DNA of 64,000 nt from Microvirga terrae (GTDB lineage: Bacteria; Pseudomonadota; Alphaproteobacteria; Rhizobiales; Beijerinckiaceae), in the NCBI RefSeq assembly GCF_013307435.2, contig NZ_CP102845.1:806001-870000 (forward strand), read 5' to 3'. Positions 25,839 to 33,130 of the stretch are shown piece by piece. Under the pieces are notes generated by a model that had not been told where the DNA came from, did no database searches, and saw only the letters and a program-made list of their open reading frames with translations. The translations under genes were made by a program, and so were the position numbers. Position 1 is the stretch's first letter; each line of letters opens with the position of its first letter.

Positions 25839-26624
25839 ATGATCAGCACGATGACCCGCTACCAGATGTTGCAGACCAACACGGCGCTGACCAAGACGCT
25901 CACCCAGAACGACGCGATGGTCAAGCGCGACACCGAGTACTACCTGGCGAACATCTCGAAGGTGAAGACCATCGACGATTTCATGAAGGATTACCGCCTG
26001 TACAGCTATGCCATGAAGGCCTATGGCCTCGAGGACATGATCTACGCCAAGGCCTTCGTCAAGAAGGTGCTCACCGAAGGGATCACGGATACCAAGAGCA
26101 TGGCGAACAAGATGACGGACTCGCGCTACAAGGAGTTCGCCGCCGCCTTCGACTTCGCCGCCAAGGGCGACAAGGCGACGTCCCAGGCGAGCGCCACCAC
26201 GAAAGCCGTCAGCCGGTACTACGAGTATACGCTCGAGAAGAAGGAAGGCGAGCAGAACGAGGGGGTGCGGATCGCTCTCTATTTCAAACGCAAGGCGTCC
26301 AGCATCACCACCACCATGGGGCTTCTGGGCGACAAAGCGATTCTGAAGTTCGTGCAGACCACGTTCAACATCCCGACCGGCGCCTCCAAGGCGGATCTCG
26401 ACCTGCAGGTCCGCAACCTGGAGAAGCACATCAACGTCAAGGACCTCCAGGATCCCAAGAAGGTCGACAAGCTGATCCAGCGCTTCTCCGCCATGTACGA
26501 CATGAACAATGTCAGCGCGGCCACGGCGGCTCCAGTCCTGACCCTGTTCTCGGAGCCCGCGGAAGCGGGCGTCAGCGTCGACCTGATGATGAGCATCTCG
26601 AAGCTCAGGCTCGGCGGCTTCTGA
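25839..26624 (+). CDS. DUF1217-family flagellar-associated protein
   Basis: A 261-residue helical protein whose pattern (TRYQMLQTNTALTKTLTQND, then KTIDDFMKDYRLYSYAMKAY, AKAFVKKVLTEGITDTKSMA) matches the DUF1217 proteins encoded in rhizobial flagellar clusters. The family has no established biochemical role. There is no signal peptide or membrane segment. GAAGGAG precedes the start. It ends face to face with the next, leftward gene with no gap between stops. Confidence 0.75.
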   Translation: MISTMTRYQMLQTNTALTKTLTQNDAMVKRDTEYYLANISKVKTIDDFMKDYRLYSYAMKAYGLEDMIYAKAFVKKVLTEGITDTKSMANKMTDSRYKEFAAAFDFAAKGDKATSQASATTKAVSRYYEYTLEKKEGEQNEGVRIALYFKRKASSITTTMGLLGDKAILKFVQTTFNIPTGASKADLDLQVRNLEKHINVKDLQDPKKVDKLIQRFSAMYDMNNVSAATAAPVLTLFSEPAEAGVSVDLMMSISKLRLGGF

Positions 26625-27005
26625 TCATCCCTTCGCGACGACGACATCGACGATGGTCCGTTCCGAGAGCGGCACCGCATCGGTGGGCGCGTTCACCACG
26701 AACACGCCGCTGCAGATTGTCGTGAGCTTGCGCACCGGCGCGTGGTGCTTGTCGGCGCCGATCAGGTAGTTGACCGTGTAATAGGGCTCGCCGCCCACAT
26801 AGGCGGTCTGCCGGCTCTCGAAGATGTAGCCGATCTGGGTCGGGCTGATCCTGTAGACGGTCCGCGGCGGCCCCCAGGCGGCGATGCGCGCCGAAATGGG
26901 TTTGCCGATATAATCCGAGCACGACAGGGCGAGCGTTTCCTGGGTCGTTGGCACGCAGCCGCCGGCGCCGATGGCCGCCGCGAGGGTCACGAAGAGCGCT
27001 CTCAC
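26625..27005 (-). CDS. Small exported or lipoprotein-like protein of unknown function
   Basis: A 126-residue protein with a signal sequence (MRALFVTLAAAIGAGGC); the Cys at residue 17 could be a lipidation site, though the lipobox is not canonical. The mature part resembles small outer-membrane-assembly-type lipoproteins in layout (LSCSDYIGKPISARIAAWG, then IGYIFESRQTAYVGGEPYYT) but I cannot name a family. It is convergent with the DUF1217 gene. Confidence 0.55.
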   Translation of the reverse strand: MRALFVTLAAAIGAGGCVPTTQETLALSCSDYIGKPISARIAAWGPPRTVYRISPTQIGYIFESRQTAYVGGEPYYTVNYLIGADKHHAPVRKLTTICSGVFVVNAPTDAVPLSERTIVDVVVAKG

Positions 27006-27175
27006 ACCAATCTCCCAGAAATTCGAAATCGCTTCTGCGCCTGATTATAGGCGCGACCCGGCGCAACCGAAGCTCTTCCTGGGATTGTAGTAAATCCCGA
27101 GAGCACGGCGTCAGGTTCGGGCAAGCTCGCGATGCCATAGAGAAGGGGTTACCTCCGAAGGATGAGGAGAGATCC

Positions 27176-27313
27176 GTGGCTGTCATTCTCGTGCCGGTTG
27201 TCGCGGCATCCCTGGTCGGGCTGATCGGGACGCCCGTCGTTCGCCTCATGGTTTCGTCGAAGAGAACGAGGCACTGGGCAAGACATCGCAGCCTCGCGCA
27301 GAGCCGCTCTTGA
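27176..27313 (+). CDS. Candidate 45-residue membrane protein
   Basis: A short frame starting GTG with AGGAGA five bases upstream. It encodes one hydrophobic helix (MAVILVPVVAASLVGLIGTP) followed by a strongly basic tail (KRTRHWARHRSLAQSRS), a positive-inside arrangement. It is supported only by the ribosome binding site and composition. Confidence 0.4.
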   Translation: MAVILVPVVAASLVGLIGTPVVRLMVSSKRTRHWARHRSLAQSRS

Positions 27314-27654
27314 ATGATACGACGGCTTGAAGAATGGGAGCGCCGATCCTGCGGCGTCGGTCATCGTTGAAGCCGCCGTCAGCGATCGCATTCATCGCGC
27401 ATCTGCGCGACGTCATCCTTGCCGAATGTGCGCCGCGGGGTCGAAGCGGCTCGGTTGAATTGAAGTCGCGCGAATACTGATCTTCCCTCTACGTTCAGAG
27501 AGGTCGGCAGCACGATCCGCGGCCGAATGCTTGCCCTGTTGCTGGAAGTCAACACTGGCGGATCCTTCGTGATCTTGCGACGAGTTCGCGCTTGCGCCGA
27601 GCGCCTGCGGCTGACAGCTTTATTCAAAAGAACAATGCTGAACAGGTGCGGGGC
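27314..27654. other. Gap of about 340 bases without a supported gene
   Basis: I see no convincing gene, repeat or terminator here. A short minus-strand frame (27379-27513, GTG start) lacks a ribosome binding site. The region presumably contains the promoter for the peptidase gene that follows. Confidence 0.4.
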
Positions 27655-28329
27655 ATGTGCGGGAATTCTCTCAGGATACTGGCGAGGTGCAGTCGACGCC
27701 TCGATCGCCTCCTCGCTTCGGCGAGTGTTGCTGCCGCCCTGTCCGTCATGGCCGGCGCCGCCGCGCCGGCTCTCGCACTCCCGCAATGGGCCACGCGCGG
27801 GTCCGGCGATGCTCTGGCCTCGGTGGGAGCGGCCGGTCCGACGCCGGCCTGGCTGGCATTCTGCGCACAGCAGCCGCAGGAATGCGCGCACAATCCCTCC
27901 GAGCCCGACACGATCGTTCTCGACCAGTCGACCTGGAAGACCATCGTCGACGTGAACGAGCAGGTGAACAAGGAGATCCTGCCGGTCACGGATCAGGATC
28001 ACTGGGGCGTGGCGGATCGCTGGGACTTTCCCGATGACGGACTCGGCGATTGCGAGGACATCCAGTTGCTGAAGCGCCGGCGCCTCACCCAGGCCGGCCT
28101 GCCGCAGCGGGCCCTGCGCATGACCGTGGTGATCGACGAGATCGGTGCCGGCCACGCGGTCATGATGGTGCGCACGGATCGCGGCGACTACATCCTCGAC
28201 AACAAGCGCAACGCCGTCCTGTCCTGGCAGGAGACGGGCTACCGCTATGTGAAGCGGGAAGGCTCCGACAGCGCGGCCTGGGTCTGGCTCGGAAACCAGG
28301 CGGCACCCACGGTGACGGCGGCCAAGTAG
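27655..28329 (+). CDS. Bacterial transglutaminase-like cysteine peptidase (BTLCP family)
   Basis: A 224-residue exported protein (Arg-rich n-region, hydrophobic core, cleavage after APALA). The BTLCP domain (about 60-210) carries the catalytic Cys133 in GLGDCEDI, His167 in GAGHAVMMV and Asp182 in YILDN, with YRYVKREG near the end. In gammaproteobacteria LapG of this family cleaves adhesins when c-di-GMP is low; alphaproteobacterial members are less studied. The ATG at 27655 is preferred over an upstream in-frame codon because it gives a normal signal peptide. Confidence 0.85.
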   Translation: MCGNSLRILARCSRRLDRLLASASVAAALSVMAGAAAPALALPQWATRGSGDALASVGAAGPTPAWLAFCAQQPQECAHNPSEPDTIVLDQSTWKTIVDVNEQVNKEILPVTDQDHWGVADRWDFPDDGLGDCEDIQLLKRRRLTQAGLPQRALRMTVVIDEIGAGHAVMMVRTDRGDYILDNKRNAVLSWQETGYRYVKREGSDSAAWVWLGNQAAPTVTAAK

Positions 28330-28406
28330 TCGCGAGACAGCGCAAGCGCGCCACCGCATGCGAACGAAGCCGCGCGCCGGATTTCCTCCCGGTCTCGGCT
28401 GCGGCG

Positions 28407-29009
28407 CTAGCTCGACGCGCGCGATCCGGGCGATTGCGTGATCATGGTCTCGGTGGTCAGCACCACCCAGCCGGCATCGGACCGTTCGATGGACAGGACC
28501 TGACCGATCCCGGGCAGGGTCATTCCGGGCGTCACCCACCAGAGGCCTTCCGGGCCCTCGATCAGGGCCGACCCGCCGGTGGCGCGGTGGATCACGTAGC
28601 GCTGGAACTGGACCCGCCTGTCGGCGCTCTGCGCGGCCGCGTCGCCCTTGTGGCCGGCCGAGAGCTCGACATCCTTCCGGGTCAGGGAGCCGGTCGTCGC
28701 GGGGTTCGGATCGGCGGGGCGCGTCACGCTCGCGGCAACGGCCCGTCCGACCGCATTGTCCGTCACGGCCGTCTTGATGTAGGTGTAGCCGTCGCTGAAG
28801 TTCAGCGCATAGACCGGCAGGCCGATCGCCGACAGGGTGAGGGCGAGGCCCAGGCACATCACGATCCGGTCGCCCACCGCTTCGCGGGCGCGGATCGATT
28901 CCTCGATCCGCTGGACCTTGCGCTCCCGCTGCTCGGCCGTGGAGACAGGGCCCTTGACGGTTCCGGCTCTGGCTACCTGCTCCAATACCTTGTCGAACCG
29001 AATGCCCAT
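28407..29009 (-). CDS. Membrane protein of unknown function
   Basis: A protein of about 200 residues with a charged N-terminal region, one membrane segment (about 50-72, VMCLGLALTLSAIGLPVYAL) and a C-terminal beta-rich domain (about 125-190, RYVIHRATGGSALIEGPEGL then WWVTPGMTLPGIGQVLSIER) that would be periplasmic. A GTG at 29021 is an alternative start. It is convergent with the peptidase gene and divergent from the chemoreceptor. The domain could be a periplasmic binding module; I do not recognise a family. Confidence 0.6.
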   Translation of the reverse strand: MGIRFDKVLEQVARAGTVKGPVSTAEQRERKVQRIEESIRAREAVGDRIVMCLGLALTLSAIGLPVYALNFSDGYTYIKTAVTDNAVGRAVAASVTRPADPNPATTGSLTRKDVELSAGHKGDAAAQSADRRVQFQRYVIHRATGGSALIEGPEGLWWVTPGMTLPGIGQVLSIERSDAGWVVLTTETMITQSPGSRASS

Positions 29010-29120
29010 GGGACCCGCCACGTTGAGAATCGCGTGGAATCATTCCTATGGGGTTATGCTTAACATTCCGTCACCTGACGCAGAGAAACTTGGCCGTATT
29101 CCCCTGAGGAACAAGAACAA

Positions 29121-29133
29121 GCCTCGCGCAAGC
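29121..29133 (+). promoter_or_regulatory. Flagellar motif copy upstream of the chemoreceptor gene
   Basis: An exact GCCTCGCGCAAGC, 64 bases upstream of the chemoreceptor start and in non-coding DNA. It is followed by ATCGGCA. Its presence here, away from structural flagellar genes, suggests a shared motility regulon. Confidence 0.55.
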
Positions 29134-29197
29134 ATCGGCAGCATACCATGGCGTGATTTCAAGGATGTTGCAGCGGCCTGGGCCGATCGGGGTGATC

Positions 29198-30868
29198 ATG
29201 AAGATTAGAACGAAGATTTTCGCGCTCGTCGCGGCGTTGAGCTTGGTCGCCGTCCTGACGGCGGCCGTCGGCATCAGCACGCTGCAGACCTACAACCAGG
29301 CCGTGGACGACGTCCGGCTCGCGGCCACCCGGGCCCTCTACGGGGAGCGCCTCAACCGGCTGGTGACCCATGTGGTCATGGAGGCTCGGGGCATCTACGC
29401 GTCGAAGGACACGGCCGAGGCGCGCAAGTTCGGCGACGGGCTCGCCGCGACCCTCAAGGACATGGACACCCTCCTGAAGGAGTGGGAGCCCATCGTGCCC
29501 GGCGACGGCAAGGCCCTGTTCGACGCCGTGGTCAAGGATGCGGCGGAGTTCAAGGCGTTCCGCACCGAGACGGTCCGCCTGGGCGCCGAGGTCTCGCCGA
29601 CCGCCGCGAACGCGCAGGGCAACACCGATGCCAACCGGGCCAACCGGAAGGCCTTCCAGGTCAGCATCGACGCCCTGACCAAGCGCGGCAGCGAAGAGAT
29701 CGAGGCGGTCAACCGGCGCGCGGCCGAGCTCTACGACCAGCGCCTGATGCTGCTCGTGTCGATCGCGCTCGCCGGCACCGTGATCGCGCTGCTCATCGGA
29801 TGGCTCGTCGGACACCGGCAGATCGCCCAGCCCCTGCGGCGCGTGACCGAGGCCATTCAGCGCCTCGCCTCGGGTGACTACAACCTACCGCAGGCCAAGG
29901 CGAGCCGGGACGAGATCGGCGACATCTGGAAGGCCACGCAGGTCTTCGCCGGCGCCATGCAGGAGGCCGAGACCCTTCGTCATGCGCAGGCCGAAACCGA
30001 GAAGCAGGCCGTCGAGCGCCGCCGGATCGAGATGATGTCGCTCGCCCAGAGCTTCGAGGGCAGCGTCGGCGGCCTCGTCCAGCACCTCACCGTGGCGGCC
30101 CAGCAGATGGAGGCGACCGCGCGCTCGATGGCCTCGACCGCGCAGCAGACCAACCAGCAATCGAACTCGGTGGCGGCCGCCGCCGAGGAAACCTCCAGCA
30201 ACGTGCAGGCCGTCGCGGCCGCGGCGGAGCAGCTCGCCGCCTCATCCAGCGAGATCGGCTCGCAGGTGTCGCAGACGTCGGTCGCGGCCGCCCGGGCCGT
30301 GGAGAACGCCCGCAAGACCAACCAGCTCGTGCAGACCCTGGCGGACGGCGCGCAGAAGATCGGCGAGGTCGTGGCCCTGATCAACACGATCGCGAGCCAG
30401 ACCAACCTGCTGGCGCTCAACGCCACCATCGAGGCGGCCCGCGCGGGCGAGGCCGGCAAGGGCTTCGCCGTGGTGGCCTCCGAGGTGAAGGAGCTCGCCA
30501 ACCAGACCTCGCGGGCCACCGAGGACATCACGGCCTATATCCATCAGATCCAGCAATCGACCCGGGATGCGGTCGACGCCATCCGGGACATCGGCCACAC
30601 CATCGAGGAGGTGCACCAGATCGCCACGAGCGTGGCGGCCGCCGTCGAGGAGCAGCAGGCCGCCACGCAGGAGATCGCGCGCAATGTCAGCGAGGCCGCG
30701 AGGGGCACGCAGGACGTGAGCGAGAGCATCGTCCAGGTCCAGGGTGCCGCCACCCATGCGGGCTCGGCCGCCTCCCAGGTGCTCGCCGCGGCCGGCGAGC
30801 TGGCCTCCAACTCGACGGCCCTGAGCCGGGAGGTCGAAGGCTTTCTCCAGGGCGTGCGCGCCGCCTGA
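29198..30868 (+). CDS. Methyl-accepting chemotaxis protein
   Basis: A 556-residue transmembrane chemoreceptor. TM1 is about 7-28, a helical periplasmic sensor domain about 29-180, TM2 about 183-204, HAMP about 205-260, then the signalling domain with the hairpin tip region IASQTNLLALNATIEAARAG and AVVASEVKELANQTSRATED. The four-helix sensor type suggests a small-molecule ligand that cannot be named. There is no C-terminal CheR/CheB-tethering pentapeptide. The start at 29198 gives the membrane segment immediately. A strong hairpin terminator follows. Confidence 0.93.
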   Translation: MKIRTKIFALVAALSLVAVLTAAVGISTLQTYNQAVDDVRLAATRALYGERLNRLVTHVVMEARGIYASKDTAEARKFGDGLAATLKDMDTLLKEWEPIVPGDGKALFDAVVKDAAEFKAFRTETVRLGAEVSPTAANAQGNTDANRANRKAFQVSIDALTKRGSEEIEAVNRRAAELYDQRLMLLVSIALAGTVIALLIGWLVGHRQIAQPLRRVTEAIQRLASGDYNLPQAKASRDEIGDIWKATQVFAGAMQEAETLRHAQAETEKQAVERRRIEMMSLAQSFEGSVGGLVQHLTVAAQQMEATARSMASTAQQTNQQSNSVAAAAEETSSNVQAVAAAAEQLAASSSEIGSQVSQTSVAAARAVENARKTNQLVQTLADGAQKIGEVVALINTIASQTNLLALNATIEAARAGEAGKGFAVVASEVKELANQTSRATEDITAYIHQIQQSTRDAVDAIRDIGHTIEEVHQIATSVAAAVEEQQAATQEIARNVSEAARGTQDVSESIVQVQGAATHAGSAASQVLAAAGELASNSTALSREVEGFLQGVRAA

Positions 30869-30901
30869 AGGCGGACGGCAGCTCTCACCTGGAACCCATC
30901 A

Positions 30902-30935
30902 GAGGGCACGGCGCATCGACGCCGTGCCCTCTTTT
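30902..30935. terminator. Bidirectional intrinsic terminator
   Basis: Perfect 12-base arms GAGGGCACGGCG (30902-30913) and CGCCGTGCCCTC (30920-30931) around a six-base loop, with a TTTT run on the plus side. It separates the convergent chemoreceptor and receiver genes and probably ends both transcripts. Confidence 0.85.
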
Positions 30936-30944
30936 CGTGGGAGG

Positions 30945-31448
30945 TCAGGCCGTCTTCGGAACGGGCGGAGCCGCGCCGTCGGCGGCCTCGCCGGGCAGGC
31001 CTGGACGCTGGGCACGGGCGGCCTGGGCCTTCTCGGCCGCGGCCAGCGCATGAGACACCAGGGCGGCAGGGGAGAAGGGCTTGGCCAGGAAGGCCGCGCC
31101 CGGCGGCAGGTCGTTGGCCCGCGGCCACTCGCGGCCCGACGTGATGAGGATTCCCGTCGAGGGCCAGTTCCGGTGGATCTCCCAGGCCAGATCGTAGCCG
31201 TTCATGCCTGGCGGCATTTCCACGTCCGAGAGCACCAGGTCCACGCCGACCTCCGCCTGCATGACCCTCAGGGCCTCCTGGGCGTCGGCCGCCTCGATCA
31301 CGCGGAAATGCGCCTCCATGAGAATGTCGGCCGCCACCAGCCGCACCAGCGGCTCGTCTTCCACGAGGAGAATGACGCCTAAGGGTTTCGGATCAGACAC
31401 GGGACCGATGGGGCAAGGAGGAGGGCCAAAAAAACGAAACGTGGCCAT
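30945..31448 (-). CDS. Stand-alone receiver-domain response regulator 1
   Basis: A 167-residue protein with one receiver domain (about 22-140): acidic pair in ILLVEDEPLVRL, phospho-acceptor Asp in VLSDVEMPPGMNG, Ser in LITSGREWP and Lys in FLAKPFSP. A disordered Ala/Pro tail follows. There is no output domain. The ATG at 31448 is chosen; a GTG at 31400 is possible. It is convergent with the chemoreceptor and is the first of four small receivers in 2 kb. Confidence 0.82.
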   Translation of the reverse strand: MATFRFFGPPPCPIGPVSDPKPLGVILLVEDEPLVRLVAADILMEAHFRVIEAADAQEALRVMQAEVGVDLVLSDVEMPPGMNGYDLAWEIHRNWPSTGILITSGREWPRANDLPPGAAFLAKPFSPAALVSHALAAAEKAQAARAQRPGLPGEAADGAAPPVPKTA

Positions 31449-31581
31449 TGATAGACGGTTCCGTCTGCCAAGGCCAGCCGGTCGGGGCGAGATCCCGGCC
31501 TGACGCAGGAGAACCCTTGAGCAGGAGAACCCTTCGGTCAGACGCACGTTGTTGGCGTATTGTATCGCGTCAGGGGCAAGA

Positions 31582-32004
31582 ATGAACGCTGGATCCGTCA
31601 CGGCTCTTCCACGCCGGACACCCCCCGCCATCCTCGTGGTCGAAGGCGATGCGCGCATCCGCTGCCTGGTCAGCGATGAACTGCGCGGCTCGGGCTTCAA
31701 GGTTCTGGAGGCGGGTTCCGCCGAAGAGGCCCTCACGGTGCTCGATGCGGTCCGGATCGAGCTTCTCTTCGTAGCCCTCGATCTGCCGGGATCCGACAAC
31801 GGCGCCGAAACGGCCCGGCTTCTCGGCGCCCGGCAGACGGCCATGAGGATCATCCTCGCCTCTGCCGAAGGAGACCGCTCCGGGACCCCCGGTCCGGACG
31901 GCCCGGATCTGGGCGATCTCGGGCCTCTCATCCGCAAGCCGTATCATGCGTCCCAGGTCGTCGGCCTCGTCATGCGCAGCCTCAACTGGCCCGACCCACC
32001 CTGA
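31582..32004 (+). CDS. Degenerate receiver-domain protein (pseudo-receiver)
   Basis: A 140-residue protein with the receiver fold pattern but altered active site. The acidic pocket is VEGDARIRC rather than VEDE, and the phospho-acceptor position is Ala65 (LLFVALDLPG aligned with VLSDVEMPG of its neighbours). The conserved Ser (IILASAEG) and Lys (LIRKPYHAS) remain. It probably cannot be phosphorylated in the normal way and may act as a decoy or scaffold. GGGG upstream supports the ATG at 31582. Confidence 0.75.
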   Translation: MNAGSVTALPRRTPPAILVVEGDARIRCLVSDELRGSGFKVLEAGSAEEALTVLDAVRIELLFVALDLPGSDNGAETARLLGARQTAMRIILASAEGDRSGTPGPDGPDLGDLGPLIRKPYHASQVVGLVMRSLNWPDPP

Positions 32005-32050
32005 AGAGGGGCCCGTGGAACAAAGGCAAAAGCTCGGCGGTTAGCACGCC

Positions 32051-32473
32051 GTGAGCACTCTTTCGACCAACATCACGGCCGAGGCCGATTCCTCCCTCCA
32101 GACCGTTCTCGTCGTGGAGGACGAGGTTCTGATCCGCCTCGTCATCGCCGATTACCTGCGCGAATGCGGCTACCGGGTCCATGAGGCGGTGAGCGCCGAA
32201 GAGGCGATGGTGATCCTCCAGTCACCCGAGGTGTCGGTCGACGTGGTGTTCAGCGACGTCGAGATGACCGGGTCCATGGACGGCTTCGGGCTGGCGCGGT
32301 GGGTCCGCGCCAACAAGCCGGGCACGCAGGTGATCCTCACCTCGGGGGCGGAGCGATCGGCCGACATCGCCGCGACGCTCTGCGAAGCGGGCCCCTTGCT
32401 GAAGAAGCCCTATCCGTCGCAGGACGTGGTCGATCGGATCCGGCAGCTCACGGCGAAGGCGAAGCGGGCTTGA
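32051..32473 (+). CDS. Stand-alone receiver-domain response regulator 3
   Basis: A 140-residue single receiver: VLVVEDEVLIRLVIADYLRE, phospho-acceptor Asp in VVFSDVEMTGSMDG, Ser in VILTSGAE and Lys in PLLKKPYPS. All active-site residues are present. It starts with GTG and has no output domain. It is tandem with the degenerate receiver 46 bases upstream and an intact one 79 bases downstream. Confidence 0.85.
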   Translation: MSTLSTNITAEADSSLQTVLVVEDEVLIRLVIADYLRECGYRVHEAVSAEEAMVILQSPEVSVDVVFSDVEMTGSMDGFGLARWVRANKPGTQVILTSGAERSADIAATLCEAGPLLKKPYPSQDVVDRIRQLTAKAKRA

Positions 32474-32552
32474 GAGCTCTCAGACGGGTTCGAAACGCTC
32501 ACGCTCATGTGACGTAAGGGAACTCGATCGGAACAGACCCGTTTCCTGGAGC

Positions 32553-32966
32553 ATGAAACCGCATCGCCGAATCGTGAAACATCCGGTCGTTCTCCTCGTG
32601 GAAGACGAGCCGCTCGTTCGCCTCACGCAGGTCGACATTCTGCGAGAGGCGGAGTTCTGGGTCGTCGAGGCGCAGGACGCCGACGAAGCCTTCGAGCTGC
32701 TGAAGACGCGCCCCGACATTTCCGTCGTCCTCACGGATGTGGACATGCCGGGCTCCATCGACGGCTTCGAGTTCGCGCGTCTGGTTCGCCAGGGCTGGCC
32801 CGAGGTGGGCGTGCTGGTGATCTCCGGCAAGACCGCCCCCGAACCCGGCGACCTGCCGCCCAATGCCACGTTCCTCCACAAGCCGATCATGCCGGACGAT
32901 CTGGTGGCGGCGCTCACGCAAGCGATGGCCGCGACACCCAAGAGCAGCGTCGCGCAGGGATCTTGA
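32553..32966 (+). CDS. Stand-alone receiver-domain response regulator 4
   Basis: A 137-residue single receiver: VVLLVEDEPLVRLTQVDILR, phospho-acceptor Asp in VVLTDVDMPGSIDG, Ser in VLVISGKTAP and Lys in TFLHKPIMP. It is closest in pattern to receiver 1 (both have a DLPP-N/G-A-x-F-L segment before the Lys), suggesting local duplication. It is the last of the cluster and is followed by a compound palindromic repeat. Confidence 0.85.
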   Translation: MKPHRRIVKHPVVLLVEDEPLVRLTQVDILREAEFWVVEAQDADEAFELLKTRPDISVVLTDVDMPGSIDGFEFARLVRQGWPEVGVLVISGKTAPEPGDLPPNATFLHKPIMPDDLVAALTQAMAATPKSSVAQGS

Positions 32967-33030
32967 GGCCTGCCTCACCGGGGCGTCATGGCTGCCCAAC
33001 CTGTCGGACGTACGGTCACACCGCCCCATC

Positions 33031-33113
33031 ATGGCCGGGCTCGTCCCGGCCATCCCGATGCGGCGAGGCGCAGCGTTCGAGACGATCGGGATCACCGGGA
33101 CAAGCCCGGTGAT
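33031..33113. repeat. Compound palindromic repeat, copy B
   Basis: Hairpin 1 is ATGGCCGGG-ctcgt-CCCGGCCAT at 33031-33053; hairpin 2 is ATCACCGGG-acaag-CCCGGTGAT at 33091-33113. The spacer is 37 bases, as in copies A and C. It lies between convergent genes and could also act as a transcription barrier. Confidence 0.85.
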
Positions 33114-33130
33114 GACCTGGTAAGTGTCCA

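Noticed and set aside
28340..28347. GCGCAAGC after the peptidase gene as a further flagellar motif copy
   Set aside because: It matches only the eight-base core, lacks the NTC extension and has no gene downstream in that direction.
27379..29043. A 554-codon minus-strand frame spanning the peptidase and the membrane protein region
   Set aside because: It is antisense to the transglutaminase-like peptidase and out of frame with the real minus-strand gene; its Arg/Pro/Gly composition is not protein-like.
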